Assembly (NCBI GenBank): GCA_028866785.1
Contig: JAGWHN010000013.1
Span: 1 to 27,710, forward strand
Length of the DNA stretch: 27,710 nt
Direction of reading: 5' to 3'
Source of the DNA: Microcaldota archaeon
Lineage (GTDB): Archaea > Micrarchaeota > Micrarchaeia > Micrarchaeales > CABMGC01
Shown: positions 1 to 8,414 of the stretch, in pieces
How positions within the stretch are numbered: position 1 is the first letter of the stretch
Layout of the letters: every line of letters begins with the position of its first letter
The notes under the pieces: generated by a model
Told to the model about the DNA's origin: nothing
The model's database searches: none
The model's input: only the letters and a program-made list of their open reading frames with translations
Translations under genes and position numbers: made by a program

Positions 1-1665
1 AACCTCCACGATGCCACCGCCAGCGCCGCCTGCTCCCCCTACGCCGCCGCCCACTTGGCCGCTGCCGCCGCCAGCCCCTGGAAGGCCTGCTGCGCCGCTG
101 GTCAGGATCACTCCAAAGAACTGTGAGGTCTTCGTGGCAGTTACACAAGTGGAAGTTATCGTGCCGAAATTGCTCAGCAGTGAGTTCGCCTGGAGGTACT
201 GCCCACACACATCGAGCATTACTCCAGAGTTAACAGCGATCATGTTCGATGCGACAACAGAACCTAAGAGCTGGGTGCTCATAGTATAGATCACGTCTCC
301 ATTGTATGTGCCACTTGTTGGATTGTAGGTTACTGGATAGATTGTTGTTGACGTCGAAGTTGTTGAAGTTGTCGATGTTGAGGTAGAGGTGAACGATCCC
401 GTCTCGGTTATCGGGTTGTTCAGGGTTATCGAAGGCGAGGTGGAAGCGCCGGTGTAGCTCCCCGTTCCGGTTCCCGTCCATCCGTTGAACAGGTATCCCG
501 CACTTGGAGTCTCGCCAAGTGTTGCGCTGTTGCCCGCATTGTACCATCCGCTAACAGGGCTCACTGTTCCTCCGACTGCCGGAGAAGCTGAGGTGGTCAG
601 GAAATACTGCGTGATGTAGTTTCCGTTAAGGGTGCAGTTTGCGACCCCCGAGATTGTGCCTGATTGAGTGGTTGCTCCGCAGCCTGAGACAAAATTAAAG
701 AGATACTGGATTCCTGTGCCTCCTGAAACGGTTGTCTGGAAGGAGTAGGAATGGGAAGTTCCTTGCCCATAGCAGAGTTGCTGTGGGAATGAGGAGTAAC
801 CGACCCCGTCAATTGTGAGCGCGTTTGAGGTTGCGCCCGAGAGCCCGGGAACCGAGATTGTGTAGCAGACCGGTGGGGTGAATAGGATTATGGCATTCGC
901 GCTCTGGTTTGCAAATATGGCGGTGACAAGCACGTTCCCTGAAACGGAGCTTGAGATATGCGTCACCGCGTTTCCGGAGCCATCGCTCGTTACTACAAGA
1001 GGGCTTATCATGGCGCTGACCGAATTAGAGGTGAAATTCACCGTTGCACCAGAAAGTGGCGAGCCGAGAAGCTTCACATTCGCGGTTAGCTTGTCAAGCG
1101 AGGTCGAAAGTGCGACCTGCGAGGAATTCTGAGCGGCAAGCGTAATTGTTATGTCTGTAGGAGAAAGGAGAGGTGAGACATGGGTGTTATACGAGCCCGT
1201 GTAGCTCTGCCTTGTGTTTGAGGAGCACTGGCTCACATTTCCGCCAGGGCACGGGGTGTAGCTGAAAATGAATTTGCCTGAGGCAAGGGCGCCCTGCGAA
1301 AGGGCAGGAGTTATAGTGGCGCTGCAGATTATTGCTCCCCCCGGAAGCACAAAATTAGGGACGCATGTTCCTTGGATAGGAGCGATTCCGGTCACATTTA
1401 CCGTGATGCTAGGATTGATTATCGGATACGGATTGGAGTTTGTTAGAAGCATTGCCATCTTAGAGAGGGTTGCAGAGGACCCGAGTATTAGATCCTGACA
1501 AAACACCCCCGAATAGAATGTGCAGCTTGATGGAGTGAGCGTGGAGGGTGCGAAAACGAATAGGTAAAGCGAGGCGATGACGATTGCTGCGATCAAAAAT
1601 GCCCAGCCGTATGTTAGAAGATACTCTGTAGCAGATTGGGCGCTGTGAGCTCTTTTTTCCCTCAT
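1..1665 (-). CDS. Pilin-anchored glycine-rich surface protein, partial (continues off left edge)
   Basis: The frame is open from ATG at 1665 to base 1, 555 codons with no stop, so the C-terminus lies outside the window. The N-terminus has a class III archaeal signal sequence: a charged start, then AQSATEYLLTYGW and a hydrophobic helix, the pattern cut by PibD/FlaK-type prepilin peptidases just before the Gln. After it come a Cys-containing beta-rich head, an Ig/invasin-like stretch (SGATVNFTSNS, TSDGSGNAV), a divergent B-repeat (YFLTTSASP to GSFTS), a Ser/Thr linker and the start of a Gly-rich region near base 100. It is a clear paralogue of the protein at 4466-6625, alignable almost throughout. 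A TATA-like atatatttaaat at about 1690-1703 fits a leaderless start. It is probably displayed on the cell surface or in a pilus-like fibre; the ligand is unknown. Confidence 0.8.
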   Translation of the reverse strand, partial: MREKRAHSAQSATEYLLTYGWAFLIAAIVIASLYLFVFAPSTLTPSSCTFYSGVFCQDLILGSSATLSKMAMLLTNSNPYPIINPSITVNVTGIAPIQGTCVPNFVLPGGAIICSATITPALSQGALASGKFIFSYTPCPGGNVSQCSSNTRQSYTGSYNTHVSPLLSPTDITITLAAQNSSQVALSTSLDKLTANVKLLGSPLSGATVNFTSNSVSAMISPLVVTSDGSGNAVTHISSSVSGNVLVTAIFANQSANAIILFTPPVCYTISVPGLSGATSNALTIDGVGYSSFPQQLCYGQGTSHSYSFQTTVSGGTGIQYLFNFVSGCGATTQSGTISGVANCTLNGNYITQYFLTTSASPAVGGTVSPVSGWYNAGNSATLGETPSAGYLFNGWTGTGTGSYTGASTSPSITLNNPITETGSFTSTSTSTTSTTSTSTTIYPVTYNPTSGTYNGDVIYTMSTQLLGSVVASNMIAVNSGVMLDVCGQYLQANSLLSNFGTITSTCVTATKTSQFFGVILTSGAAGLPGAGGGSGQVGGGVGGAGGAGGGIVEV

Positions 1666-1685
1666 CTAAACAGAGGTATGTGCAA

Positions 1686-1732
1686 CTAGAGTTATTTAAA
1701 TATATTGCAAGCCTTGGTTTGCTATATAAAGA
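1686..1732. promoter_or_regulatory. Divergent promoter region for the surface protein and UbiA genes
   Basis: Two AT-rich boxes lie between the divergent starts. One, at about 1690-1703, sits roughly 26-38 nt from the minus-strand ATG at 1665. The other, gctatataaa at 1721-1730, sits 23-32 nt before the plus-strand ATG at 1753. Both spacings suit archaeal TATA boxes with leaderless or near-leaderless transcripts. The second box supports choosing ATG 1753 for UbiA. Confidence 0.55.
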
Positions 1733-1752
1733 TTGATTTGCAAGATAGCCTC

Positions 1753-2610
1753 ATGGGAAAAATCGGGGCAATCCTAAGGCTCACTAGAATAGAGCACAGC
1801 GTAATGCTCGTCATTGCGGTCATCGCCGCGGAGATAATTTCGGGAGGGGGGATACCAAGCGCCACAATTTTTCTTCTAAGCCTGATCACCCCGATCTTCG
1901 TGAGCATGGGCGCATTTGCGATAAACGACTACTTTGACATAAAGGTGGACAGGGAGAACAAGAAGATGCGGCCCCTCGTTACCGGAGAGATAGCGCCGAG
2001 CGAGGCCCTCTACATCACATTTGGCTCAATGGCAATAGGGGTCGCGGCAAGCGCGTTCATCAATGTCTACTGTTTTGCGATCGCAATCTTCTTTGCGGCG
2101 ATGTCGCTGCTCTACAGCTACAGGCTAAAGGAAATTTTGCTTTTAGGGAACGCATACATTGCACTCTCGATGGTTATTCCCTTTGTTTTTGGCAGCTATG
2201 TGATGAGCGCAATTCCAAGCCTTTCTGTGGTTATAATCTCGCTGATCGTGTTTGCAAGCGGACTTGCGCGGGAGATCCACGGGACTATAAGGGATTACAG
2301 GGGAGACAAAAAGATGAGGAATGTTAAAACGCTTCCAATCTCAATCGGGATAAAGGGAGCCGCATGGATCTCGCTATTGCTCTACCTTTTTGCAATAATC
2401 TTAAGCGTCTATCTCTTTGCCTATGTGGCGCCGTTTATACTAAATCCTATCTACGCGCTTTTGATCGGGATAACGGACCTGATGCTTCTCTACGTAGGGA
2501 TAGGCTACATACTAAGGCCCGTGCAAAAGTTCTATGACAAGACAAGGAACATCTCCCTATTTGCAATGGGGCTTGCGCTCATCGCCTTCCTGCTCTGCGT
2601 ATTGCTTTAG
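1753..2610 (+). CDS. UbiA-family prenyltransferase, probable DGGGP synthase
   Basis: This 285-aa polytopic membrane protein has about eight hydrophobic helices. It carries the two Asp-rich motifs of the UbiA superfamily: NDYFDIKVD at residues 58-66, followed by the RPLVTGEI signature, and DYRGDKKM at 181-188, followed by KTLP. In archaea this subgroup usually transfers the second geranylgeranyl chain to geranylgeranylglyceryl phosphate in ether-lipid synthesis; that substrate is inferred from family membership. An upstream in-frame ATG at 1705 would add 16 residues, but the TATA box at 1721-1730 lies inside that extension, so MGKIGAILRL at 1753 is preferred. The 3' end overlaps the convergent protease gene by 32 bases. 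Confidence 0.85.
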   Translation: MGKIGAILRLTRIEHSVMLVIAVIAAEIISGGGIPSATIFLLSLITPIFVSMGAFAINDYFDIKVDRENKKMRPLVTGEIAPSEALYITFGSMAIGVAASAFINVYCFAIAIFFAAMSLLYSYRLKEILLLGNAYIALSMVIPFVFGSYVMSAIPSLSVVIISLIVFASGLAREIHGTIRDYRGDKKMRNVKTLPISIGIKGAAWISLLLYLFAIILSVYLFAYVAPFILNPIYALLIGITDLMLLYVGIGYILRPVQKFYDKTRNISLFAMGLALIAFLLCVLL

Positions 2611-4390
2611 GCGCGCCTGGCGTTTTCGAGGCCGATGCCCGCACCGCTGTCCCCTGCCTTAATACCAGATAGATTATTATCAGGAAGCTGATGAAGGTCA
2701 GCGCGGCTAGCAAAAAGAGGATCTGGTATATCTGCGTTATCTCCTCCTGCAGGGCTGCAACATCAGTGCTGCCCTGTGGGCTTGGGGGGACGACTTGGAG
2801 AGGGACAAATCCTGATGAGAGGAACATGTTTGCGCCAGCAAGGCTTGAGGACAGCAGTGAGAGGGAATACGCGTTTTGCGCATAGTTAATTGCGCTTGCG
2901 TTGCTTTGCGCAAATGACTGCTGCCCCAAAAAGAAGAGCGCATGTGCGGAGAACTCATACGGCCAGATCCCTCCGCCCGTAGAGTTTGCTATGTTTGCGA
3001 TTGTGAGGTTGTCAAGCTTTGCTTTTGAGTAGAGCGCATAGGAGCTGTTCCCGAAGACCATCGCGTACTTTGAGTTGTAGAGCGCCGCGCCGTAGAGGCC
3101 CTCGTTGTAGCTTGCAAGAGCGGCCCTCGAGTATAGCCCCGAGTAATTCTGCGCAAGGGTGACGTTCTGGTGTATCCCGGCTATTGCCTCGTTCGAAAGG
3201 ATCACAGAGCCTGAGGTGTTGGTCGAGGCAATCTTGTACATCTGGCTTGCGGCAAAGCACCATGCGTACGCATTTGCTGCGCCGTAGATGCTCTGCGCAA
3301 CGTCATCGGTTATTTCCGCCGTTGCAAGCTCGTTTGCGGAGGTGTTCAGGGTCTGCAGGGCCCAGCTCTGCCTGAGCTCGCCGCCTATCACGTATTCATA
3401 GTTGCCCGCCGTCATCTGCGGCGCAACAAGGGAGCCGCAGTAGCCCGAGACGTTTTTTATTATGAGGGCGCCGGCACTCCTTGTGAAGTTTGAGTTTGCA
3501 AATAGGTACGCGTTTGAGAATTCGAGGAAGGAGAGATCCGCGCCAGTGTATAGATAGCCCTTGTTTGCTATCTGTGTGAAATTTAAAAGGGAGCTCCTGA
3601 GCGAGGACTCAAGCGAGCTGTAGTTTCCGCGTATTTGGGAGATCTGATGGGAGGTGAGGTTTATCGTCGCATTTGCGAGGACGCCGAAGCTTGAAGTGTC
3701 GCAATTTTCGCAGCTAAGGTTCAGCGCAGGAATTTTGCCGGTGTGGTAGTTCTGTGTTATGTTGTATGCAAAAGGCCTTGGGGCCCTCTGCCCGAACGCA
3801 TAGGGAAGCGCCTGGGTCAGGTTTGAAACTTTAACCACGGGGATGCCAAGCTTTTGCTGGACTATGTAGTAGAGGCTGTTTTCAAAGGTGCCATTTCCCG
3901 CAAATGGCACAATCATGAACTGCTTGCCGGACTGAACGGCAACCTTGCTCTTCTCATAGATTCCGCCAATTTCGCCGACAGCTCCGGAGTTGCTAATGGT
4001 TCCGGTCACCGCAAAATCATGAACCAGCGGAGTGTTGCTCAGCGCAGACACCGCAAGAAGCGAAAGCGCAAGGCCACCGCTTGGGCCTGAGACGGAGGTG
4101 TAGTTTATCGTATAGGTGAAGTTGTAGCTGCTCTTGTTCTTCCCAAGGTAGGCTGTGGCAGCGTTGACCGCGGAGCTTGCAGAAAGGAGCGTGTCGTTTG
4201 CAATGCTCTGCGGGCCTATGATCTTGACGTTCCCGTTTCCCGGCGTGACTGTGAGATGCATGACTGTAAGGTTTCCGACGCCCAGAGAGGAAACCGCGGA
4301 GGCGTAGATGTAGGCGCCGCCGCTTGCCGCATGGCTAGTTGAAATGCATACGAGCAGAACAAAAAGTGCAAGGCCTAGATTTTTCAGCAT
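2579..4390 (-). CDS. Secreted, membrane-anchored Lon-type (S16) serine protease
   Basis: The 603-aa product starts with a signal peptide (LGLALFVLLVCISTSHA) and ends with one transmembrane helix near residues 567-587 and a short basic tail, so the bulk should lie outside the cell. Residues about 30-195 resemble the Lon proteolytic domain. Ser104 is in GPSGGLALS and Lys147 in GGIYEKSKVA; the 43-residue spacing equals that of the Ser679-Lys722 dyad of E. coli Lon. No AAA+ module is present. The rest, about 200-560, is an Asn/Ser/Ala-rich extracellular domain with many N-X-S/T sequons. The family is probably the archaeal predicted secreted protease group near COG1750. TATA-like ttataaac lies about 25 nt before the ATG. 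Its position between two surface proteins suggests, but does not show, a role in processing them. Confidence 0.8.
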   Translation of the reverse strand: MLKNLGLALFVLLVCISTSHAASGGAYIYASAVSSLGVGNLTVMHLTVTPGNGNVKIIGPQSIANDTLLSASSAVNAATAYLGKNKSSYNFTYTINYTSVSGPSGGLALSLLAVSALSNTPLVHDFAVTGTISNSGAVGEIGGIYEKSKVAVQSGKQFMIVPFAGNGTFENSLYYIVQQKLGIPVVKVSNLTQALPYAFGQRAPRPFAYNITQNYHTGKIPALNLSCENCDTSSFGVLANATINLTSHQISQIRGNYSSLESSLRSSLLNFTQIANKGYLYTGADLSFLEFSNAYLFANSNFTRSAGALIIKNVSGYCGSLVAPQMTAGNYEYVIGGELRQSWALQTLNTSANELATAEITDDVAQSIYGAANAYAWCFAASQMYKIASTNTSGSVILSNEAIAGIHQNVTLAQNYSGLYSRAALASYNEGLYGAALYNSKYAMVFGNSSYALYSKAKLDNLTIANIANSTGGGIWPYEFSAHALFFLGQQSFAQSNASAINYAQNAYSLSLLSSSLAGANMFLSSGFVPLQVVPPSPQGSTDVAALQEEITQIYQILFLLAALTFISFLIIIYLVLRQGTAVRASASKTPGAPKAIRRAGRR

Positions 4391-4465
4391 GTTTCATCTA
4401 CCACATTAAAGTTTATAATCGCACACAAAACCAAGGGGAAACAAAATGGTTGAGGCCAATGATGC

Positions 4466-6625
4466 TCACGGCCAGGAGAACTGCACCACATTTCCATTGA
4501 GCGCATTTATGCCTATTCCAGAAGCTCCGCCAGTTCCTCCGCCGCCCCCGCCTCCGCCAGGGCTACCGGGATAGCTTCCGCCGGATCCGCCTGATCCACC
4601 ATATCCTCCCGAGGCTGGAGGGCTTCCCGCGCCTCCGCCGCTTCCGCCCTGCGAAGTGCCGCCGTTGCCGCCTGTACCGCCTGTTGCTCCGCTTGCAAAT
4701 ATCGCACCTGCATTGATCACATTAGTCCTGCCGATAAACACTGTACCGCCGCTTCCTCCGCCGCCCGCGCCACCGCCACCAGCGCCGCCGCAATAGCAAC
4801 CAGGCCCGCCCGAAAGGCTTGCGCCGTCACCGCCGACTATCCCGTTTGCGCTTATTAGGCCCAGATTATCAAGATACTTCATGTACAGTTCGACTATTCC
4901 GCCGCCGTTGCCGCCGCTTCCTCCCGAGCCGCCATACCAGCAGTTCAGGTTTGCGCCGCCTCGTCCTCCGCCTCCGCCGCCTGTTCCCGCAACCAAGATG
5001 TTTGAGGAGTATAGTGAGTTTCTGCTAAGCCCTGCGCCTCCAGGGCCCGAGCCGCTTGTCGCGCCACCGCAGCTTCCACCTGTGCCCCCAAGGCCGGCTC
5101 CGCCCGAATAAGTATCAGTAATTATGCCGCTGTTCTTGAGCATGTTTCCCACAACATAGTAGTTTCCATGCTCGTCCAAAACAACGCCGCTGTTGACTAT
5201 GACATCTACCGAGACATTGGCAGAACTCGAAAGGGCAGTGTTTGCAGTGTAGGTGGTGCTTCCGGTGCACTGTCCGCCCGTCCAGTTGTTTGTGCAGGAT
5301 GGAATTGTCGTGGTTGAAGAGGTGGAGGTCGTGGATGTGGTTGTACTCGAAGTGGAGGTGAATGAGCCTGTCTCAGTTATTGGATTGTTTAGGGTTATTG
5401 CAGGGGCGGTATTTGAGCCTGTGTAGCTCCCGCTTCCCGTTCCTGTGAATCCGTTGAACGCATAGCCCGCATTAGGCGTCTCGCCGAGCGTTGCGCTGTT
5501 GCCCGCGTTGTACCATCCGCTCGACGGAGTCACGCTCCCGCCCGCACCAGGCGATGCGGAGGTGGTGAGGAAGTACTGGGTAATGTAATTGCCGGAAAGG
5601 GTGCAGTTGGTGTTTGAGGAGATTGTCCCGGATTGCGAAGACTGACCACAGCCGCTTGCAGAGTTAAATATGTACTGGACTCCCGCGGCCCCTGACACGG
5701 TCGATTGGAAGGAGTAGGTATGCGATGTTCCCTGCCCGTAGCAGAGCTGTTGGGGCACAGAGGAATATCCGACCCCATCGACAGTCAGAATGTTTCCGCT
5801 TGCGCCTGAAACGCCCGCTGCGGATAGCGTGTAGCAGATTGCGGGAGTGAAAGAGATTATGGTATTGGCCATCGCATTTGCAAATGTTGCCGTCACTAGG
5901 GCATTAACTGATGCGGAGCTTGAGATATAGCTGACCGCATTTCCGGATCCGTCCGTAGTTGTTACAAGCGGGTTGACAACCGCGCTGATTGAATTGGAGG
6001 TGAAGTTGACCGTTGCGCCAGAAAGCGGGGTTCCTAGCATCTTTACGGTTGCAGTCAGCTTGTCAAAGGAGGTGGAAAGAGCGACCTGGGAGGAATTCTG
6101 CGCGACAAGCGCGATGCTTATTGTCGTCGGGGAAAGAAGCTGCGATGCGTGAGTGTCGAAGTTTCCCGCAAAATTCTGCCTCTGGGCGCCATGGCACTGC
6201 GCGGCATTGCCCCCCGCACATGGAGTGTAGGTGAATATGAAGGTTCCTGATGCGAGTGTCCCCTGAGAGATTGCAGGAGTGATTGTAGCGCTGCAGATGA
6301 TTGCGCCTCCCGCAAGCACAACGTTCGGGCTGCAGCTTGCGCTTATTGGGGCAAGCCCGCTCATGTTTATCACTAGGGCAGGATCAAGAATCGGATACGG
6401 CTGGGTATTTGTCAACAAAAGCGCAACCTTCGAGAGCGTATTCGAGGAGCCCAAGACTATGCCCTGGCAGTAAGGACCAGAGAAGAAAGTGCACGAGGAT
6501 TGCGCTATTGTAGAGGGAGCAAAGACAAAAAGGTAAAGCGATGCGACCACCACCGCCGCGATCAAAAATGCCCATCCGTACGTCAGGATGTACTCTGTCG
6601 CCGATTGAATGCGCATCTCCGCCAT
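4466..6625 (-). CDS. Pilin-anchored glycine-rich surface protein (full length)
   Basis: This 719-aa protein begins with a class III signal sequence (RIQSATEYILTYGW) and a hydrophobic helix at residues 18-36, as in archaeal type IV pilins. Next come a Cys-containing head (about 45-150), an Ig/invasin-like domain (about 175-262, with SGATVNFTSNS and TTDGSGNAVS), a divergent InlB-type B-repeat (about 350-423, GSVTPSSGWYNAGNSATLGE), a Ser/Thr linker (423-441), and a long Gly-rich domain (about 508-710) of GGSGGSGG-type runs ending in VVQFSWP. Gly-rich domains of this kind can form polyglycine-II helix bundles in phage adhesins. The likely role is a surface or pilus adhesin, inferred. TATA-like tttatatatg at about 6650-6661 supports the ATG at 6625. 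It is a paralogue of the gene at 1-1665, and of 24420-25748 in architecture. Confidence 0.85.
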   Translation of the reverse strand: MAEMRIQSATEYILTYGWAFLIAAVVVASLYLFVFAPSTIAQSSCTFFSGPYCQGIVLGSSNTLSKVALLLTNTQPYPILDPALVINMSGLAPISASCSPNVVLAGGAIICSATITPAISQGTLASGTFIFTYTPCAGGNAAQCHGAQRQNFAGNFDTHASQLLSPTTISIALVAQNSSQVALSTSFDKLTATVKMLGTPLSGATVNFTSNSISAVVNPLVTTTDGSGNAVSYISSSASVNALVTATFANAMANTIISFTPAICYTLSAAGVSGASGNILTVDGVGYSSVPQQLCYGQGTSHTYSFQSTVSGAAGVQYIFNSASGCGQSSQSGTISSNTNCTLSGNYITQYFLTTSASPGAGGSVTPSSGWYNAGNSATLGETPNAGYAFNGFTGTGSGSYTGSNTAPAITLNNPITETGSFTSTSSTTTSTTSTSSTTTIPSCTNNWTGGQCTGSTTYTANTALSSSANVSVDVIVNSGVVLDEHGNYYVVGNMLKNSGIITDTYSGGAGLGGTGGSCGGATSGSGPGGAGLSRNSLYSSNILVAGTGGGGGGRGGANLNCWYGGSGGSGGNGGGIVELYMKYLDNLGLISANGIVGGDGASLSGGPGCYCGGAGGGGAGGGGSGGTVFIGRTNVINAGAIFASGATGGTGGNGGTSQGGSGGGAGSPPASGGYGGSGGSGGSYPGSPGGGGGGGGTGGASGIGINALNGNVVQFSWP

Positions 6626-6663
6626 TTAAATCAAAAGGATATACAAAATCAGCATATATAAAA

Positions 6664-7953
6664 TTATGGGATGATTCTGCTTCTGTCCCTTGGGAACATC
6701 GATGCTTCGCGCACGTTGCTTTGCCCTGCGATCTTCATGGTGAAGCGCTCAAGCCCTATGCTCCATCCCGCATGCGGAGGGGCGCCCTGCTTGAAGGCGG
6801 TTAGGTAGAACTCAAAGTTCTTCGGGTCCATCCCCTTCTTTGCTATCGCCTCCTCAAGGAGCTTTGGGATATGGATCCTCTGAGCTCCGCTTGAGATCTC
6901 GACCCCCTTGTAGAGCATGTCGAAGCTGTTTGAGATCTCGGGGTGCTTGCTGTTTGGCATGCTGTAAAACGCCCTTATCGCAGTAGGGTACTCCTTCACT
7001 ATTATCATCTCGCCAAGCAGGCTGCTAAGGGTGGCTTCATGCTCCCTTGAGAAGTCGGAGCCGAACTCAATCTTGTGGCCATTTGAGTTTAGCTTGTCGA
7101 GCGCCTTCTTGTATGTGATAACGACGGGCTTTGCCCTCTCGAGCTTCACGTTTAGGCGCTCAAGGTCCGCGGCGTTTTTCTTTAGGACCTCGTCGATTAT
7201 TCCGGTTGCGACTTTTGAGAGGAGCTTTATCGCGTCGTTGTGGTCCGCAAATCCGATCTCGATATCCATCTGGGTGGACTCGTTTAGGTGGAACGGGGTG
7301 TCGAACTTCTCCGCCCTGAAAACGGGAGAGACTATGAATACCCTGTCCATCCCGCCAATCACAGCAAGCTGCTTGTAGAGCTGAGGGGACTGCGCAAGGT
7401 ACGCCTTCTTCTCAAAATAGTCTATCGAAAAGAGCTCGGATCCCCCCTCGGTTGCGGCCTCCACTATTGAAGGAGAGCGGATCTCCTGGAACTTTTGCTT
7501 TAGGAGTATCCCCCTGAACGCATTTAGCACGGTCGACTCGATCTTGAATATTGAGGTTGTCTCAAGCCTCCTAAGGTCAATGTGCCTGTGGTTTAGCCTC
7601 GTGTCGAGCTCCGCAGGGACCTTGCTTGTGACATCAAATGGAATTCTCTCCTCAAGCGGATTGAGATTTGTGATGGAGAGAGGGATTATCTCAAAGCCCG
7701 CCTTGGACTGGGGATTCTTTTTTATGGTACCCTCAACTGCGAGCACGCTGTCCTTTGGCATTGAGGTGCTCTTGATTATCTCCTCGCTCACCTCGCCCGC
7801 CTTTGCGGTCACCTGCGCAATCCCCGTGTGGTCGCGTATCTGCATGAATGATATCTTGCCGATGTTTCGCACTTCGTGGAGCCACCCGCAGATGGTGACA
7901 GATTCGCCTTCCATCCCAGAGCCAAGCTCTGAAATGTAGTGAGTTCGTAGCAT
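6664..7953 (-). CDS. aspS: Aspartyl-tRNA synthetase, archaeal type
   Basis: This 429-aa class II synthetase charges tRNA-Asp in the cytoplasm. The N-terminal OB-fold anticodon-binding domain covers residues 1-100 (GWLHEVRNIG, FMQIRDHTG). The catalytic core has motif 2 as VFRAEKFDTPFHLNE and motif 3 as GWSIGLERFTM, with RDRSRIIP at the end. Length and motifs match the archaeal/eukaryotic AspRS subfamily, which lacks the bacterial GAD insertion. The open frame extends upstream to 8067, but that stretch overlaps the divergent CBS gene and looks like chance sequence; MLRTHYISEL at 7953 aligns with family starts. Residue 26 is His, the residue I recall in non-discriminating archaeal enzymes that also make Asp-tRNA-Asn; this is only suggestive. 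Confidence 0.92.
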   Translation of the reverse strand: MLRTHYISELGSGMEGESVTICGWLHEVRNIGKISFMQIRDHTGIAQVTAKAGEVSEEIIKSTSMPKDSVLAVEGTIKKNPQSKAGFEIIPLSITNLNPLEERIPFDVTSKVPAELDTRLNHRHIDLRRLETTSIFKIESTVLNAFRGILLKQKFQEIRSPSIVEAATEGGSELFSIDYFEKKAYLAQSPQLYKQLAVIGGMDRVFIVSPVFRAEKFDTPFHLNESTQMDIEIGFADHNDAIKLLSKVATGIIDEVLKKNAADLERLNVKLERAKPVVITYKKALDKLNSNGHKIEFGSDFSREHEATLSSLLGEMIIVKEYPTAIRAFYSMPNSKHPEISNSFDMLYKGVEISSGAQRIHIPKLLEEAIAKKGMDPKNFEFYLTAFKQGAPPHAGWSIGLERFTMKIAGQSNVREASMFPRDRSRIIP

Positions 7954-7974
7954 GATACCCGTATTAGGTATGCA

Positions 7975-8000
7975 AGAAAAGATTAAAAGGATTAATTTGG
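7975..8000. promoter_or_regulatory. Short bidirectional promoter between aspS and the CBS gene
   Basis: Only 65 bases (7954-8018) separate the two divergent ATGs. The AT-rich core gattaaaaggattaattt at 7981-7998 can be read as a TATA element toward aspS (about 27-37 nt from 7953) and toward the CBS gene (about 21-38 nt from 8019). Both genes are probably leaderless. The assignment is by spacing only. Confidence 0.45.
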
Positions 8001-8018
8001 CATCTATTCTTGGTAATA

Positions 8019-8411
8019 ATGCTTTACGTGAACACGGTAATGCAGACCCACATAGTAGGGGTCGCAAAAAGCACTAAGCTCGCCTCCGCCCTAAAGCTCA
8101 TGGAGCGCAGCGCTGTTTCTCTCCTCCCGGTCATATACGGAAGCAAGCTAATCGGCACCATATCAAGAAAGGAGATCGCAAAGGCGCAGTCGTCCGGACA
8201 GGCACTTGCGAAGACAAGCGTCGAGAAGGTGATGAGGGACGACTTTAGCTTCGTTGAGGCGGGAATGCACATTGACGAGGCTGCAAGAGTAATGATAAAG
8301 AAGGGGCTCACCAGGATACCTGTTGTGAACAACTCCGATGAGATGCACTGCGTGGGGATGATCAGCTCGACCGAGGTGCTCAACGCAAAGAACAGGGTAA
8401 AGAAGAAGTGA
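8019..8411 (+). CDS. CBS-pair domain protein
   Basis: This 130-aa protein consists almost entirely of two CBS motifs, about residues 5-58 and 65-124. The repeats are seen in LLPVIYGSKLIGTISRKEI and IPVVNNSDEMHCVGMISSTE, each with the strand-helix pattern ending in a vG.is.. turn. Stand-alone CBS pairs (Bateman modules) usually bind adenine nucleotides such as AMP, ATP or SAM and act as regulatory subunits or sensors; which ligand applies here cannot be told. ATG at 8019 is chosen over an upstream TTG. The gene converges on the nucleotidyltransferase with a gap of 3 bases. Confidence 0.85.
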   Translation: MLYVNTVMQTHIVGVAKSTKLASALKLMERSAVSLLPVIYGSKLIGTISRKEIAKAQSSGQALAKTSVEKVMRDDFSFVEAGMHIDEAARVMIKKGLTRIPVVNNSDEMHCVGMISSTEVLNAKNRVKKK

Positions 8412-8414
8412 GCG

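Noticed and set aside
230..1498. Several 60-105-codon ORFs on both strands in the first 1.5 kb
   Set aside because: All lie in other frames of the partial surface-protein gene, whose open frame covers 1-1665 and aligns with its paralogue.
4466..5110. Short G/C-rich repeats in the Gly-rich coding regions, considered as CRISPR or minisatellite
   Set aside because: The units are irregular, have no spacers, and are explained by Gly codon runs in frame.
7954..8067. N-terminal extension of aspS by 38 residues
   Set aside because: It overlaps the divergent CBS gene and the shared promoter, and AspRS homology begins at the ATG at 7953.
8024..8383. 119-codon minus-strand ORF opposite the CBS gene
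   Set aside because: Antisense to a well-supported CBS-pair frame and without motifs.
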